A stretch of DNA of 64,000 bases from Oryctolagus cuniculus (lineage: Eukaryota; Chordata; Mammalia; Lagomorpha; Leporidae): positions 69,514,541 through 69,578,540 of the forward strand of contig NC_091444.1 of the NCBI RefSeq assembly GCF_964237555.1, in the 5' to 3' direction. Positions 1-14,200 of the stretch are shown piece by piece. Numbering within the stretch: the first letter of the stretch is position 1; the number at the start of each line of letters is the position of its first letter. A program made the translations under genes and the position numbers. The notes below the pieces were generated by a model. That model made no database searches, was not told where the DNA came from, and saw only the letters and a program-made list of their open reading frames with translations.

Positions 1-41
1 TCCTGCTGGGACACCTCGGCCACCCCTCGGCCGCGGCCATC
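1..41 (+). CDS. PHYH: PHYH copy 1 exon 1, 3' part
   Basis: Codons 12 (last two bases) to 25, reading LLGHLGHPSAAAI, followed by the donor GTATCC. The start codon and the Arg-Leu of the PTS2 lie before the window. One base differs from copy 2 (Ala versus Thr at residue 23). Confidence 0.9.
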
Positions 42-2178
42 GTATCCTTGTGCCTGCGCGCGCTGCTCGGGCCCGGGCCCGGGGCGATGGCCTCCGTGTG
101 CTCGTCCCCTCTAGGTCACTTTTCCCCCAGAGCGAGCCGGGCAGCGGGGAGGAGGCCGTGTCTCTGCTCCATCCTCCGTGCGCCCTTAGGGGCTCCGTTT
201 CTTGCTTTGCGGTCTCGGGAGGTGATCCGGAGGAGGACTTTGCCATTTTCTCTGAGGCCGCCCAGAGCCCTGCTCACAAATGCCAAAGCGGGGGGTGCTG
301 CATCTTCCGGCCACCTCTAGGGTCCTTGTGAAGATGAAGTGAGGTGGTAGAGGCCAAAGCGCCTTAGCCGCGGTGTGCACCTGTCCGAGCAGGAGTGAAG
401 TCAGAGCTCCCGCGTCTGTTCAGGAAGATGCCTTTCTCCTGAGAACTGAACTAGCACGGAGGGGTGGGGTGGGGGGCCTATTTCTCGGAACGGCTTGCTC
501 CTCGGTTTTACCTTATTTGCCTTAATTCACGTCCTAGGTAGCCCACCCCACTTCAGGGACATCTTCCCCTGCCAGTTTCCAGCCTCAGAAATTCCAGTAA
601 GTAGATCTAACTGTGATTTTTTATTTTTTTTAAACGATTTATTTTATTTGAAAAAGGTACACAGAGAGAGAAGGAGACGCAGAGAGAGAGAGAGAGAGAG
701 AGGTCTACCATCCGTTGGTTCAGTCCCCAATTGGCCGCAACAGCACGACCTGTGCCGATCCGAAGCCAGGAGCCAGGAGCCAGGAGCTTCTTCGGGTCTC
801 CCAAGAGGGTTCTGGGGCCAAGCACTTGGGCCATCTGCTACTACTTCCCCGGGCCATCAGCAGGCAGCTGGTTTGGAACTGGAGCTGCTGGTATTTGAAC
901 CGGTGCCTATATGGGATGCTGGTGTCACAGGCAGATGCTTAACCTACTATACCACAGCACCAGTCCTCCAGAACTAGTTCTAATCAGTAAAGTTGGGGAA
1001 AATGTTTCGTGTGTTCACTTTAATTTTCTATATGTAAATTTCAGAAGGAAGGAACAGTATCAGAAACTACATAACTAATAACCCAGGCATGATATATATT
1101 ACATTTAAATTAGCTTCTAGTTATATTGACATATTAGCTAGCTAGCATCTCTGGCATATCTTAAGTCACTTTTGATAGAGAAAGCTTTGACCTTCATAAA
1201 TATTCTTCTTGTAATAAATATTAGCAATAATTCCAATTTTTAAATTGCTGGTTAAGATTTATACTTATTTATGGGATATGATATTGAATTTGATACATGT
1301 ATGCAATATAAAATGATCAAATGGGGTAATTAGTTTTTCTACCTCTCAGATACCAGTTCTTCTGCTCTACGTGGTTTCAAGTGCATAATTAATTGCTCTA
1401 GAGTCCAGGTACCCTGCTGTGTTACAGAGCAGAAGGGCTCACGTCAAGGAGTGGGTTATGTAGCTTGAGTCTGTGGACATGCTGTGTACTTACTTGGATG
1501 TTGTCACTTTGATTACTTCTACGAATGCACCAACCAGAAAATTAAAAGTGTATTGAATTGTTTCCCATCTGAAAAACCACATATATTCATTACACCAAAA
1601 ATCTTATATACTCATCTATAATTCCATTGCTGAAAGGCACTCACTCTTACAAATTATTTTTGATATATTGTTGCAGGTTTTAAACTTTTCTTCTAAGTTT
1701 TTATTGATGTATTTTCATTTTATCTGAAAGGGAGAGAGAGAGAGAGAGAAAGACAATGGCAAAAAAAGAGAGAGTGAGCTACCACCCCCTGGTTCACTCT
1801 CCAGAGGAACACAGTAGTTGAGACTAGGCCGAGGCTGAAGCCAGGAGCCCAGAATTCCTTCCAAGTCTCTGACGTGGGTGCAGGAATCCAAGCCGCTGAG
1901 CCATCATCTCTTGCCTCCCAGGATGCACATTAAGAGGAAGTTGGATCAGAGATGGAGTAGCCAAGACTCGAACCAGGCACTCAGGAATGGGATGTAGGTG
2001 TCTCAGGGGATGACTTACGCTGCTGCTCCAAACACCTGCCCCTGCAGTCTTTCCACAAGTAGTGTCTTGGCTTTACATCACGGTCCTCATATCGTATTAG
2101 AAGAAACATCATCCAAACTATCATATGCCCTTTATTTTTAATATTTATTTATTTGAAAGAGTTACACACAGAGAGGAG

Positions 2179-2222
<44 letters not shown>

Positions 2223-5200
2223 CTTCTACCCACTGGTTCACTCTCCAGTTGGCCACAATGGCTGGAACTGTGCCAATCCAAAGCCAGGAGATTCCTCTGG
2301 ATCTCCCACTTGGGTTGGTTGTGGGGGCCCAAGGACTTGGACCATTTTCTGCTGCTTTCCCAGTGCATAGCAGAGAGCTGGATCAGAGGTGGAGCAGCTG
2401 GGTCTCAAACTGGCATCCATATGGGATACCGGCACTACAGGCAGTGGCTTAACCCGCTATGCCACAGCACTGGCCCCATGCCTTTTATTTTTAATGCTGG
2501 AGTCATAAGCTATTGAGTGGATATACCGGGGTGTTCAAAAAGTCTGTGGAAAATCTAGACTGTGAAAATACTCTGCATAGATTTCAAAAAAATTCTTTGT
2601 ACCTCAATAAACTTGTATTTTTACTCTATTTCCCTCAAACTGTTTGAAGTACGCTCATAATGTCGGATAATTTTTCTTCTATTACTGCAGTTTTTTGGGG
2701 GGTTAATTACAGTCCTTGCTTTTTAGGTTGTTTTAGATTAGTTCCTTACAGTGAGGAACAGAAATAACAGATTGGAGAGTAGAGTATGAATCTTTCTTAG
2801 GTTCTTGATACATGTTGTTTTCTTATAAGGATATTTGGAAATCTTTTCTTCTTTAGGTATACTCTGGATAATAATGTTCTAAGCCTAGAACAGAGAAAAT
2901 TTTATGAAGAAAACGGGTATCTGGTCATTAAGAATCTGGTGTCGCATGCTGACATTCAGCGCTTCAGGTACGGTAGCACTCTTTGTTCGTTATGAACTGT
3001 GTGTTCTGTGGCATGAGGACCCGAGTCAAGACCCGCCTCTCCCTGATCCGTGTTTGCAGTGATTCACTTTGTTAGGAGCTGGGTATGAGCTCTGGGCTAG
3101 ACTGAGGGCCTCGTCCTGGTCCATCTGCCTAGGTTTCCGCGACTCCGTGTCCCCTCCCTGCTACATTTCATCTGTGCAATGGCCATCGGGACAGTGCCGC
3201 CATCCCAGTGGCTAAGACTAAGTACAGTGACAAGTAAGGAAAACGTAGCAAGTGGGGGCTGGCACGCGGTGAACGCGACTGGCGTGTGGCCATCATTTTT
3301 ACCATGCAACCAAAAGCACAAAACTGTTTCCCTGCAGGTTTGCCAAGCTGAGCAATGTTTTCATTGTGGTAGGGTGATCCCTGCCTGGCAGTAAGGAGGC
3401 CGGCATGTCTGAGGTGGCCGTGTCCCCTCCCTGTCGCCAGGACTATTCTGTTGTGCAGGGAAACCTGCTGCTGGAGTCTGTAGGTCCCTCTGGCAGGGCG
3501 GGGCCGGACAGGTGCTGGGAGCCCGGCTTCATGACACCGTATGCAAATTTATTTTCCTAGGAGTGAGTTTGAAAGAATCTGCAGAAAGGAGGTGAGACCA
3601 CCGGGCTTAATGGTGATGAAAGATGTGGCCATTGTGAAATCGGAGCATAACCTGAGTGAGAAATCAGTTACCAAGGTCCAGGACTTCCAGGAAGACGAGG
3701 AGCTCTTCAGATACTGCACCCTGCCCGAGGTCAGAGGCTCTGTGTGCTGGGCTTGTGTGTGGCATCACCGGGCTGTGAGCCTGCACCCCTGCCCCCAGAT
3801 CTGCTGCTCCTGCCCCTTCCCACATGTGGCTCTAAGCGCTGTAGTCTGCAGCTGGAGGTGCTTTGGGCCCCCAGTGGGTATTTGGCGGTTTTTGGTTGGC
3901 TCCCGTTGGCTTCTCCTGGGTGGGAGCCGGGGATGCCACAGTAGCGGGGCTCAGCCATGCTACAGTGCCCAGAGCCAGAGCAGCCCCCTCCCCAGACAGA
4001 GAATGACCCCACCCGCAGCGCCAGGGATGGCAGCCTTGAGGAGCCGTGTGTCTGTTGAGAAGGAACAGAATTCTGGGTGAACGGGACACAGCCCTTCCAA
4101 GACAACGGGCGTGAAGTTACTGGGGCCACGATACGTAAACTCATGTATTTTTTTTCTTTTGATTATTTACTTGAGAGATAGAAGTTACAGAATGAGAGAG
4201 GGAGAGACCGAGGTCTTCCATCTGCCGGTTCCCTCCCCAAATAGCCGCAACAGCTGGAGCTGGGCGCATCCGAAGCTATGAGCTAGGAGCTTCTTCCGGG
4301 GCTCCCATGTGGGTTCAGGGGCCCAAGGACTTGGGCCATCTTCCACTGCTTTCCCAGGCCATAGCAGAGAGCTGGATTGGAAGTGGAGCCCCTGAGACTT
4401 GAACCGGCGCCCATATCGGAATCTGATGCTGCAGGCGACAGCTTTACCTGCTATGCCACAGCACTGGCCCCAGGATGCTTTGATTTAAAAATCAGATTTC
4501 TTTTTTTTTGAAAAAGAGCATTCTTTTTTTTTTTTTTTTTTGACAGGCAGAGTTAGACAGTGAGAGATGGAGAGACAGAGAGAAAGGTCTTCCTTTCATT
4601 GGTTCACCCCACAAATGGCTGCTGCAGCCGGAGTGCTACACCCATCTGAAGCCAGGAGCCAGGTTCTTCCTCCTGGTCTCCCATGTGGGTGCAGGGCCCA
4701 AGCACTTGGGCCATCCTCCATTGCCTTCCTGGACCACAGCAGAGAGCTAGACTGGAAGAGGAGCAACCAGGACAGAATCCGTCGCCCCAACTGGGACTAG
4801 AACCCAACGTACCGGAGCCACAGGCAGAGGATTAACCAAGTGAGCTGCGGCGCCATCCAAGAGTATTATTCTTTAAGCATGAACCATATTTACAAAAAAG
4901 ATCTAAACAGGCCAGCCCCCCGGCTCAATAGGCTAATCTTCCACCTGCGGCACTGGCACACCGTGTTCTAGTCCCGGTCGGGGCGCCGGATTCTGTCCCG
5001 GTTGCTCCTCTTCCTGTCCAGCTCTCTGCTGTGGCCTGGGTGTGTGTAGTGGAGGATGGCCCAAGTGCTTGGGCCCTGCACCCGCATGGGAGACCAAGAG
5101 AAACACCTGGCTCCTGGCTTTGGATCAGCGTGATGCGCCGGCCGAGCGTGCTGTCCACAGCGGGAATTGGAAGGTGAACCAACGGAAAAGAAAGACCTTT

Positions 5201-8200
5201 CTCTCTGCTTCTCTCTCACTGTCCACTCTGCCTGTCAAAAATAAATAAATAAATCAAATTAAAAACAAATAAGAAAAGGTCTAAGCAGTACACAAAGACA
5301 TGAAGCAAAAAGGAGTGACCCCAGCTCCCCGGAACCTCGCTCCCTGTTGAGTGTATACGTCGGGAATTCTCTCACTTGTACACCTCCTGCCTGTGTCGGG
5401 GATCAGGAACCTCCTGGCTGTCACCTTGTGTTTTTCACTTACAGTGGGTGCCTGTCATCCTCCCATAGCCCTCTGCATGGAGCCACCTGGTAACTTTCAA
5501 ACTGCAGTATACCAGAGTCTTAGTTTCCGAGCCATTTGTTGGAATGGCTCAGCAGGAGGCTTCCCAGGGAGTATAGGAATTATAAGCAGGTGCTGTTAGA
5601 GAGCTTGGTTCCCAGAGGTGGGCTGTACAGGGATGCCACCTGTGCCGTCACATCCAGGTCCCAGACAGAGGACCGAGGGGAAGCGGCCCCCTGGACTGTC
5701 GTGCAGTCCTGTGCTGGAGATGGAACTCGGCTGCGGGATGGTGGGTGACAACTTGTGGTTGGCGAAACGCTGCTGTGAATACCTTGGGTGAATATTGGCA
5801 GTTCCTGTAGCGCCCTCAGGAGGTACGAGTTACGTGAATGGTTACTTCTCTGTCCATGTGTTGGGAAGCATCACCAGCACATCGAACTCAACGATTTTCA
5901 GGAAGTTAGTACTGGGGATAAGATTTAGAAGGAAGCTGATGTAATTGAGGCAAGTGACTGGCTAAAGAACAGTACGGAGGACAGCAGGGATGGTGGGGAT
6001 GGCTCTCAGCCGTGGGGGTTTATAAGCGCCAGCCCAAGTGAAGGTGCACAGTCCCAGGCTTGGTGTAGACAGAACCGTGAGGCCTGCCTCTCGAGCTGTT
6101 TGTACATTTCAAGTGTTTCAGGCTGTAACTGCCAACATTCCCGACCTAGCAGAGATCAGGCTGTGAGGAGGAGCGGGCCCTGCCTCCTGTTTTGGAATCA
6201 GACCCGGCCACGCTTGAATGCCGTCTTCTTCCCTGATCTGACTTCACCCTTGGCCGTGCACCCACAATGCTCCCAGGTCATGACTGAGTCAGTATCTTGA
6301 TTCTCACGGGACCTCCAACTGCACAGGCACAGGACCTGCTTTTCTTGTCCACTGATGCACGCCTGCTTCCTGTGACTGGGCCTGCTTCCTGCCTATGTGA
6401 AGACGTGGAGGGGAGGGCACACTGGTTGTGCAGTGTCCTCTGAGTTGCTGCCCTGCTCTGACCTGGCCGCTCCTGACAGCAGCGAATCCTGCTGAGCTCT
6501 TCCTTTCTTCTCTTACTGTCTGAGAGGCAGACTGATGGAGAAATCTCCACTCACAATTCTACTCCACAGATGCCCATAAGTGTCCAGGGCTGGGCCTGCC
6601 AAAGGTGGGCGCTGGAACTCAATCCAGGTCTCCCACGTGGGTGGCAAGAACCCAGCGACTTGAGCCATCAGCTGCTCCCTCCCAGCGTGTGCAGGAGCAG
6701 GGAGCTGGAATTGGGCACAGAGCTGGGACTCAAACCCAGCTGCCGGGCCAGATGCTCCCCTTGGGCCCACTTAGGCAGGGTCGTTCTTGTGCAGGGTCTC
6801 CAAGAAGAAAAAGGAAGCCGTTTCTCCCTGGGCACTGTCTGTGGCTTTGGGTGGCAGAAGGGCTGGTCCTGGCCTTCTAGGCTGATACCTTACAGAAACG
6901 CACCCCTTTCTTGTAGAAGAGAAACAGGTTATATTCCCAGCTACTCAGACAAGCCTGCCCAATTCAAAGGGTTGTAGATTTAGAGTGGTTTCCAGTTTCT
7001 GGATTTTCTGCCATGCTTTGTTCGCAGTGTTGTGAAATACTGACTGTTACCATCTTGCCTGTCATAGAGGAGTTGGCCTTGGTGCCACTGGCCTGTACTT
7101 CTGATTGCCCATGAAACTTTGTTCCTTCCCCTCCCCCTTATTTTTCTTAGATCTTGAAATACGTGGAGTGCTTCACCGGACCCAATATTATGGCCATGCA
7201 CGCAATGCTGATTAACAAACCTCCAGATGTTGGTAAAGGACTCTTCTTATTTTTTTTGATTTAATTTTATTTTTTTAAACTTTTATTTAATAAATATAAA
7301 TTTCAAAAGTACAGTTTTGGATTATAGCGTTTTCCCCCCCGTAACCTCCCTCCAACCCTCTTTCTTTTTTTTTTTTTAACTTTTATTTAATGAATATAAA
7401 TTTCCAAAGTACAGCTTATGGATTACAATGACTTCCCCCCCATAACGTCCCTCCCAACCACAACCCTCCCCTTTCCCACTCCCTCTCCCCTTCCATTCTC
7501 ATCAAGATTCATTTTCGTTTCTCTTTATATACAGAAGATCAGTTTAGCATACATTAAGTAAAGATTTCAACAGTTTGCTCCCACACAGAAACAAGAAGTG
7601 AAAAATACTGTTTGAGTACTAGTTATAGCATTAAATCACAATGTACAGCATACTAAGGACAAAGATCCTACATGAGGAGTAAGTGCACAGTGACTCCTGT
7701 TGTTGACTTAACAAATTGACACTCTTGTTTATGGCATCAGTAATCACCCTGGGCTCTTGTCATGAGCTGCCAAGGCTATGGAAGCCCCCTGAGTTCACTG
7801 GTGGGTGGCAGGGGCCCAAGCACTTGGGCCATCTTCTGCTGCCTTCCCAGGTGCATCAGAAGGGAGCTGCGTTGGAAGTGCAGCATTCAGGACTGGAACC
7901 AGCGCTCATAAAGGATGCCAGCATTGTAGGTGGTACTTAACCAGCGGTGCCACCACAGTACTCCAGGACTCTTCTTATTAAGGAGAAGCAAGAAAAAATT
8001 GTTCAATTAACATATGTGAGGTTGATGTTCTGACCTTGGTGGTGCAGAACTTCCAGGCTTCTGGCTTCAGACTGGCTTTGCTCCTGCAGTTGCAGTGGCT
8101 GGTTCACTCCCCAAATGGCCACAATGACCAAAGCTGGGCCGATCCAAAGCCAGGAGCTTCTTCTGGGTCTCCTACGCAAGTGCAGGGGCCCAAGGACTTG

Positions 8201-11200
8201 GGCCACAGTAAACTGCTTTCTCAGGCCATTGCACAGAGCTGGATCGGAAGTGGAGCAGCCAAGACTGAAACCCCCACCCATATGGGATGTGGCACTGCTA
8301 CTCCACAGTACTGGCCCCTTCGCATTTGATTTGACATCCAGTTGGTTGCTTCTCTCTCAAGGTTGATTTTTCTGTAGTGTTGTTTCATTTCCTGGGGATA
8401 GTTCATTTTTCTGGTTTTCTAGGCAAAGGATAAGGAATTCTGAGACTTGGACAAATGTCTTTTTAAGACATTAGATTTAATTTGATTATTTATTTAAAAT
8501 TAAAAAAAATTTGTCTGAGAAGAAAAGAGAGAGAGCGAGAGCCCTCTCAAGAAAGAGCCCATCTTCTGATTCACTCCCTGATACTTGCAATGCCTGGGGC
8601 TGGGCCAGGAACTCAATCCAGGTACCCACCTGGGTGGCAGGAACTAAGGTACTTGAACCATCTTCACCCAGTGCCTTCCAGGGTGCAGAGTGGCAAGAAA
8701 CTGGAGTTAGGAGCCAGGACTGAGTATCACACCCAGGCATCTGAATGGGGATGCAGATGTCCTCACCAGTGTCTTAACCACGGGGCCTCTTGTCTGCCCT
8801 TGAACGTCTATTAACAGCAGGTTCTCTTTCAGGCAAGAAGACGTCCCGTCATCCCTTGCACCAGGATCTGTACTATTTCCCCTTCCGGCCCAGCAATCTC
8901 ATTGTTTGTGCGTGGACCGCGATGGAGCACATTGACCGGAACAACGGTTGTCTGGTGGTGCTTCCCGGCACCCACAAAGGCCCCCTGAAGCCGCAGGACT
9001 ACCCGCAGTGGGGGGTAGGTCTGTCTAGGAGCCGAATCTCCTTCCCGGTTTTAAATTTCACTCAGCATCCATAAAGAGCATACAGGGGAGAGGGCACTGC
9101 CTTTCTTAGCCAAGCGCTGTCCTGAGACTTAGAAGTGCGATCAGTTGGAGGATGTCAGACCAAACACCCAGTGTAGTTGTCCTTTGAACACGCGTTTGAA
9201 AACCGGCCCAGGTGGGGAACTTGAGCAGGTGCTGCGGAGGGCCCGAGATGGCATGGCCTAATCGCAGAGGAAGACGTAAGCACTTCAGCCCTGGATGTGG
9301 GTGATACGTGCCCCCCGAGTCTGCTCGCTGACTGTGGCTCTGAGAGCGGAGAAGAGGAAGGGATCGTGTGCTCCAACTGCAAAGGCCAGCAGGGCTCTTC
9401 GGAGGGCTGGTCGGGGGAGAATGGCCCAAGCAGAGAGGCCTGGTTTAAAGGGCAGAGAGACAGAAAGAGAGGGGAGGGGTGGGGGGGAGAGGGTGCGAGA
9501 GAGAGGGAGAGAGAGAGAGAGCTCCTCCATCTGCAAATTCACTCCCCAAATGATCACAACAGCCAGGGCTTGGACAGGTGTCCCCAGTAGGTGGCAGGGA
9601 CACACTGTACTTGTCACCTGCTGTGTCGCAGGATGTGCGTCAGCAAGAAGCTGGGTCCAGAAGCCTAGGAACCAGGACTCAAACCAGGCATTCTGATGTG
9701 GCATGTGGGTTTCCCAGTCATCATCTTTGCCCCAAACTGAGCATATTTTGAGTGTATAACATGATCACTTTGATACACACACACACACACGCACCCCTGT
9801 GCAATCCCCACCACAATCGAGATAAGCTCTCTTAATCACAGGTAAACACTGAGTTACTTTCTGGCTTTGTTCATCCGTGCAGCTGTAGATGCTGGGGACT
9901 GGTATGCTCCTTTAAGCCAATGAGTGGCGGCATCAGATCGGTCCTTGAGGAAGAATAGGCTGACACTCTGGCCCAGGATGCACTGGAGCTGTGGGCGTCC
10001 AGAGCCAGAGGAACCAGAAGGAGATCATGAGCATTTGAGGCGTAAGATGAGGAGATCGGGAAGGCCTGAGAGATGGTTGGGCTGGAAGAGCACCTGCGGC
10101 AGGAAGTGGGGGTTGTAGGTCTTTAGAAGTGAAGAACCTCTGAACGTTCGACTCCGTTAGTTAGAATTCTTGCACGGATGATTAGTGTTACGTGAAAATA
10201 TTTGAGTCTGGATCCTGTTAGAAAAACTTGGAATTGTGAGATCATCCATGAAGTTCCGGTTTTGGTGAGAGTTAATGCAAGTAAGCAGCAGGAGAGGCTC
10301 TGGATGCCTTAGGCCGAGGGATGTCTGTAGGACTCCAGGGCCAGGCTGGGGCTGTCCCCTCTGTGGGGCTCAGAGTGGTGGCAGCTGCAGGGCTGGGGGT
10401 CTGACTCACTGAGCCTGGGTCACGTTTCCACCTTTTGCCAGAAGAGAAGGGCACTGGGTCAAGGTTCACCACTCTGCAGCAGGGAAGTGGGCGCAGACAG
10501 AGGCATGGGATTTGGGATCCCTTGGGAAGCTGAATGGGTGCTCCTGCCTCCCTGCCCCCCAGTGACCCATGTAAACTCCCACACTGTGAACTTTATTGTC
10601 TTTCTCGCTGTCTGTCTTTCCTCTCTCCCTTCCTTCCCTCCTCCCTCTCTTTCCCTCGCTGTCTCCCTCCCTCCCTCTGTCCCTTCCTTCCTTCTCTTTT
10701 TCTTTCAGAGACAAACACAGCGCATGCATGCACTCCCATCTACTGGTTCACGCTCCCCAGAAACCCGCAGTGGCAGAGACCAAGGAGCTGGGAGCTCAGG
10801 CCAGGTCTCTCATGTGGGTGGCAGGAACCCAAGTAATTTTTTAAAATAGGAGCTTACAGCTTATTATTTTATTTATTTTTAAGATATTTTTATTTATTTG
10901 AAAGGCAGAGTTACAGAGAGAGGTAGAGACTGAGAGAGAGAGGTCTTCCATCCACTAGTTCACTCCCCAGATGGCCACAATGGCTAAAGCTGTGCAGATC
11001 CGAAGTCAGGAGCCAGGAGCTTTTTCTGGGTCTCCCATGTGGGTGCAGGGGCCCAAGGACTTGGGCCATCCTGCACTGAACTCCTGGAGCACAGCAGAGA
11101 GCTGTTCCGAAGAGGAGCAGTCGGAACTAGAACTAGCACTCATATGGGATGCTGGTTCTGGCTCTTCAGGCCAAGGCTTTAACCCACTGTGCCATAGCAC

Positions 11201-14200
11201 CGGCCCCAGGAACCCAAGTGCTTGCCCCATATTCTGCTGCCTCGCAGGGTCGGCATTAGTTGAAGCTGGAGGCGGGTATGGAACTCAGGCCCCTGATGTG
11301 GAGTGTAGGCATCTACACAGCTAAGCCAAACCACACCCTGAGGCTTGCAAGCTTTACATGCTTCTCACTTGTGTTTCTGCAATAAAGAAGCAACCCATTA
11401 CCTAAAGCGATAACTTGCTTTGGAAACAGTTTGAAACAAACACCAAATGTATTCTTTTTGTTTTTTTCTTACTAAGGACGTGACATAAATGGTTTTGAGC
11501 AAAAAGTAAATAAAGTGCAAATTGAGCATTTCCACCCTGCCCCTATTTCAGAAGGACTGGCCTCTCAGAGACGCGCCCCTGTAATGGAGAAGAATGTTCG
11601 CGAGCTCTGGGAGAGGACACTGCTGGCAAAGACTGTTACAGAGTCAGCTGGCAGGGTCAGGAGGATGGCGGGAAGTGTGACCCCTGTACTGATCCAAAAA
11701 GCAAAGCCCGTCTGTGGCTTCCTGTTTGACTCAGTCATGAAATTTCAAAGATTTTAATACCAACACATGACTTCTCAAACCAGGCACCGAGAGGCTTTTG
11801 TGTATGGAAAACTTTGTCTTTCTTTCCGTTTTTTTTTTTAAAGGTTCTTTTATTTATTTGAAAGGCAGAGATACACACACACACACACACACACACAGAG
11901 CGCGAGAGAGAGTGAGAGGGAGCGACAGGGAGTGAGAGGGAGTGAGAGAGCACTTCCATCTGCTGGTTCCCTCCCCAAGGGCTGGGGTTGGGCCAAGCTA
12001 AAGCCGGGAGCTTCTTCCTGGTCTCCCACATTGGTGCAGGCACCCAGGTTCTTGGGCCAACATCTGTTGCCTTCTCAGACACATTAGCAGGAAGCTGGAT
12101 TGGAAGTGGAGCAGGCAGGACTCGAACTGGCGCCAATATGGGATGCGAGCATTATAGGCCAAAGCTTAACCCATGTACCACAGTGCTGGCCCCTGAAAAC
12201 TTTTCCAAGACTGATTCAGATGTCTCTTTCTCTTGGAAGAACAGAGAGCGCCCGTGCTCCCGTGGTGAGCCGTTGAACAAGTTTTTACTGATGCTGCTGC
12301 TTCCTCGTGTTTAGCTGTGTCTTCTCTTGTGTGTCGCAGGGAGGAGTTAACATAATGTACCACGGGATCCAGGACTACGAGAAGAACAACGCCCGCGTGC
12401 ACCTTGTGATGGAGAAGGGGGACACAGTTTTCTTTCATCCTTTGCTCATCCATGGATCCGGGCGGAACAGAACCCAAGGCTTCCGGAAGGTATGCGTTCA
12501 CGTTGCTGCAGCTTTCAGAGATGATGAGTTAGAAACAAAAATTTTAAGATATATGAAAATGTGAAGGGTGTGCGAGTTTTAACTAAACTGGACTTTAGTC
12601 CAGTTTGTTTACCAGGAAATCAATTTCTGGGCCTTGTGCCCTTTTGGCTCTTATCAGTGAGAAGCCAGAGGACCTCAGGATCCTAATCATGTGGATATTA
12701 CTACTGACACATGAACGTGCTCGGGATTGCTTCTTCTGGGGCGAAAATGTGGAATTTAGATGCTTGTGTAAATGATAACTGGAGGGAACTTCATGTTAAT
12801 ATTACTGCTGGGAAAACAGTATTGATCCAATACACGTTGTATTGATTCTGAATTGATTGCCCTGAAGCCAGAATGAACTTCAGCCATATATATGCATCTG
12901 TATATATCTATATCTACATAGATATAGAGATATATATAGAGATATATATGTATCTTTTTTAATCCCTTGGCCTTAGAAGGTTTTAATTTCATTGCTTGCA
13001 TTCAAAAGGGAATGAGGATCCTCACACACCCCGGATGGTTGACTTCTTGGTCTCACAGACTGACGGTCCCATGGGTGCACATTCTCCCAGGATAACATGC
13101 TGTCCACACCCAATACTGGAGCTCCTTTGGGGCCCAGTGGAGCTTTCGAGTTCATGATGCTGTTCCCACCAATCCCTGAAGCCTCTCTGAGGCCAAAGGT
13201 CAGGGGTCACATTTCATGTTCCATCCATTCATTTTCTTCCCTGGGCTCAGTAGGGCCCAGATTAGGCTGAGGCAAGTTGAGGCAGCCTCCCCAGGGGCAA
13301 AATTTAAGGGGATGAGGCCAGTGCTGTGGTGTAGTAGACTAAGCCTCTGCTTGTGGTGCTGGCATCCATATGTCTGTTGGTTCGTGTCCCAGCTGCTCCT
13401 CTTCCAATCCAGAGTCTACTATGGCTGGGAAAGCAGTGGAAGATGGCCCAAGTGCTTGGGTCCCTCCACCCACATGGGAGACCCGGATGAAGCTCCTGGC
13501 TTTGTCCTGGCCCAGCTCTGGCCATTGTGGTCATTTGGGGTGTGAACCAGCAGATGGTGGATCTTTCTGTCTTTCTCTGTCTCTGTACTTGACCTCTCAA
13601 AAAAAAAAAAAAAACTTAAAAAAATTGAGAGGATTCCAATAAAACCTCAGCAATCAAGGTCCCTTACATGTTTCCCAAGTCACAATGAACACAAACAACC
13701 CATCCTGTGCAACAATGCCAGAATCTTAAATAGAAGATGGGATTGGACTCTGCACTCACACAGCCCTCCGAGCCACAGGAGTGAGGAGGTGCAGGGACAG
13801 TTATGCAAATGTCGCTGTGGGTTTTACTACCTGACTGTGCAGTGTTCCTCCAGGATGTTTTCAGTAGCCTTAATGCCCTGGAAAAATATTAATCATCATG
13901 ACATAACAATGTGAATGCCAGTGCACACGTGTTTGCCTTTGCCTGGGGCTCTGCTGTGGCTACACGGGGGCTCACCTAAGGAAATGGAGTTTGTCACTCC
14001 ACTCTCTGGAAGCTCCATGTGTTGGGCAAAGTAGTAAGTCCTCCTGCAGGGTGCAGTCACCTTAAGATATCTGACCTGTGGCAAAGACAGTGAGTTTTAA
14101 CGTTGCTTTGCCACTTAGGTCTGTGTATAAGTTTTTCTGGAACGGGAAGAACCACATAACTTAAGCCTTTGCCTTGAAGGAAACACGGCCTTGGCCTTGA

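Noticed and set aside
2125..2452. Many 60-120 codon open frames with GPSTWA-like or LSLSLS motifs
   Set aside because: These recur wherever a C-type SINE occurs and are translations of the repeat and its GA tract, not proteins.
10597..10710. Pyrimidine tract as a splice or regulatory element
   Set aside because: It belongs to the tail of an old SINE deep in intron 6 and no exon follows it.
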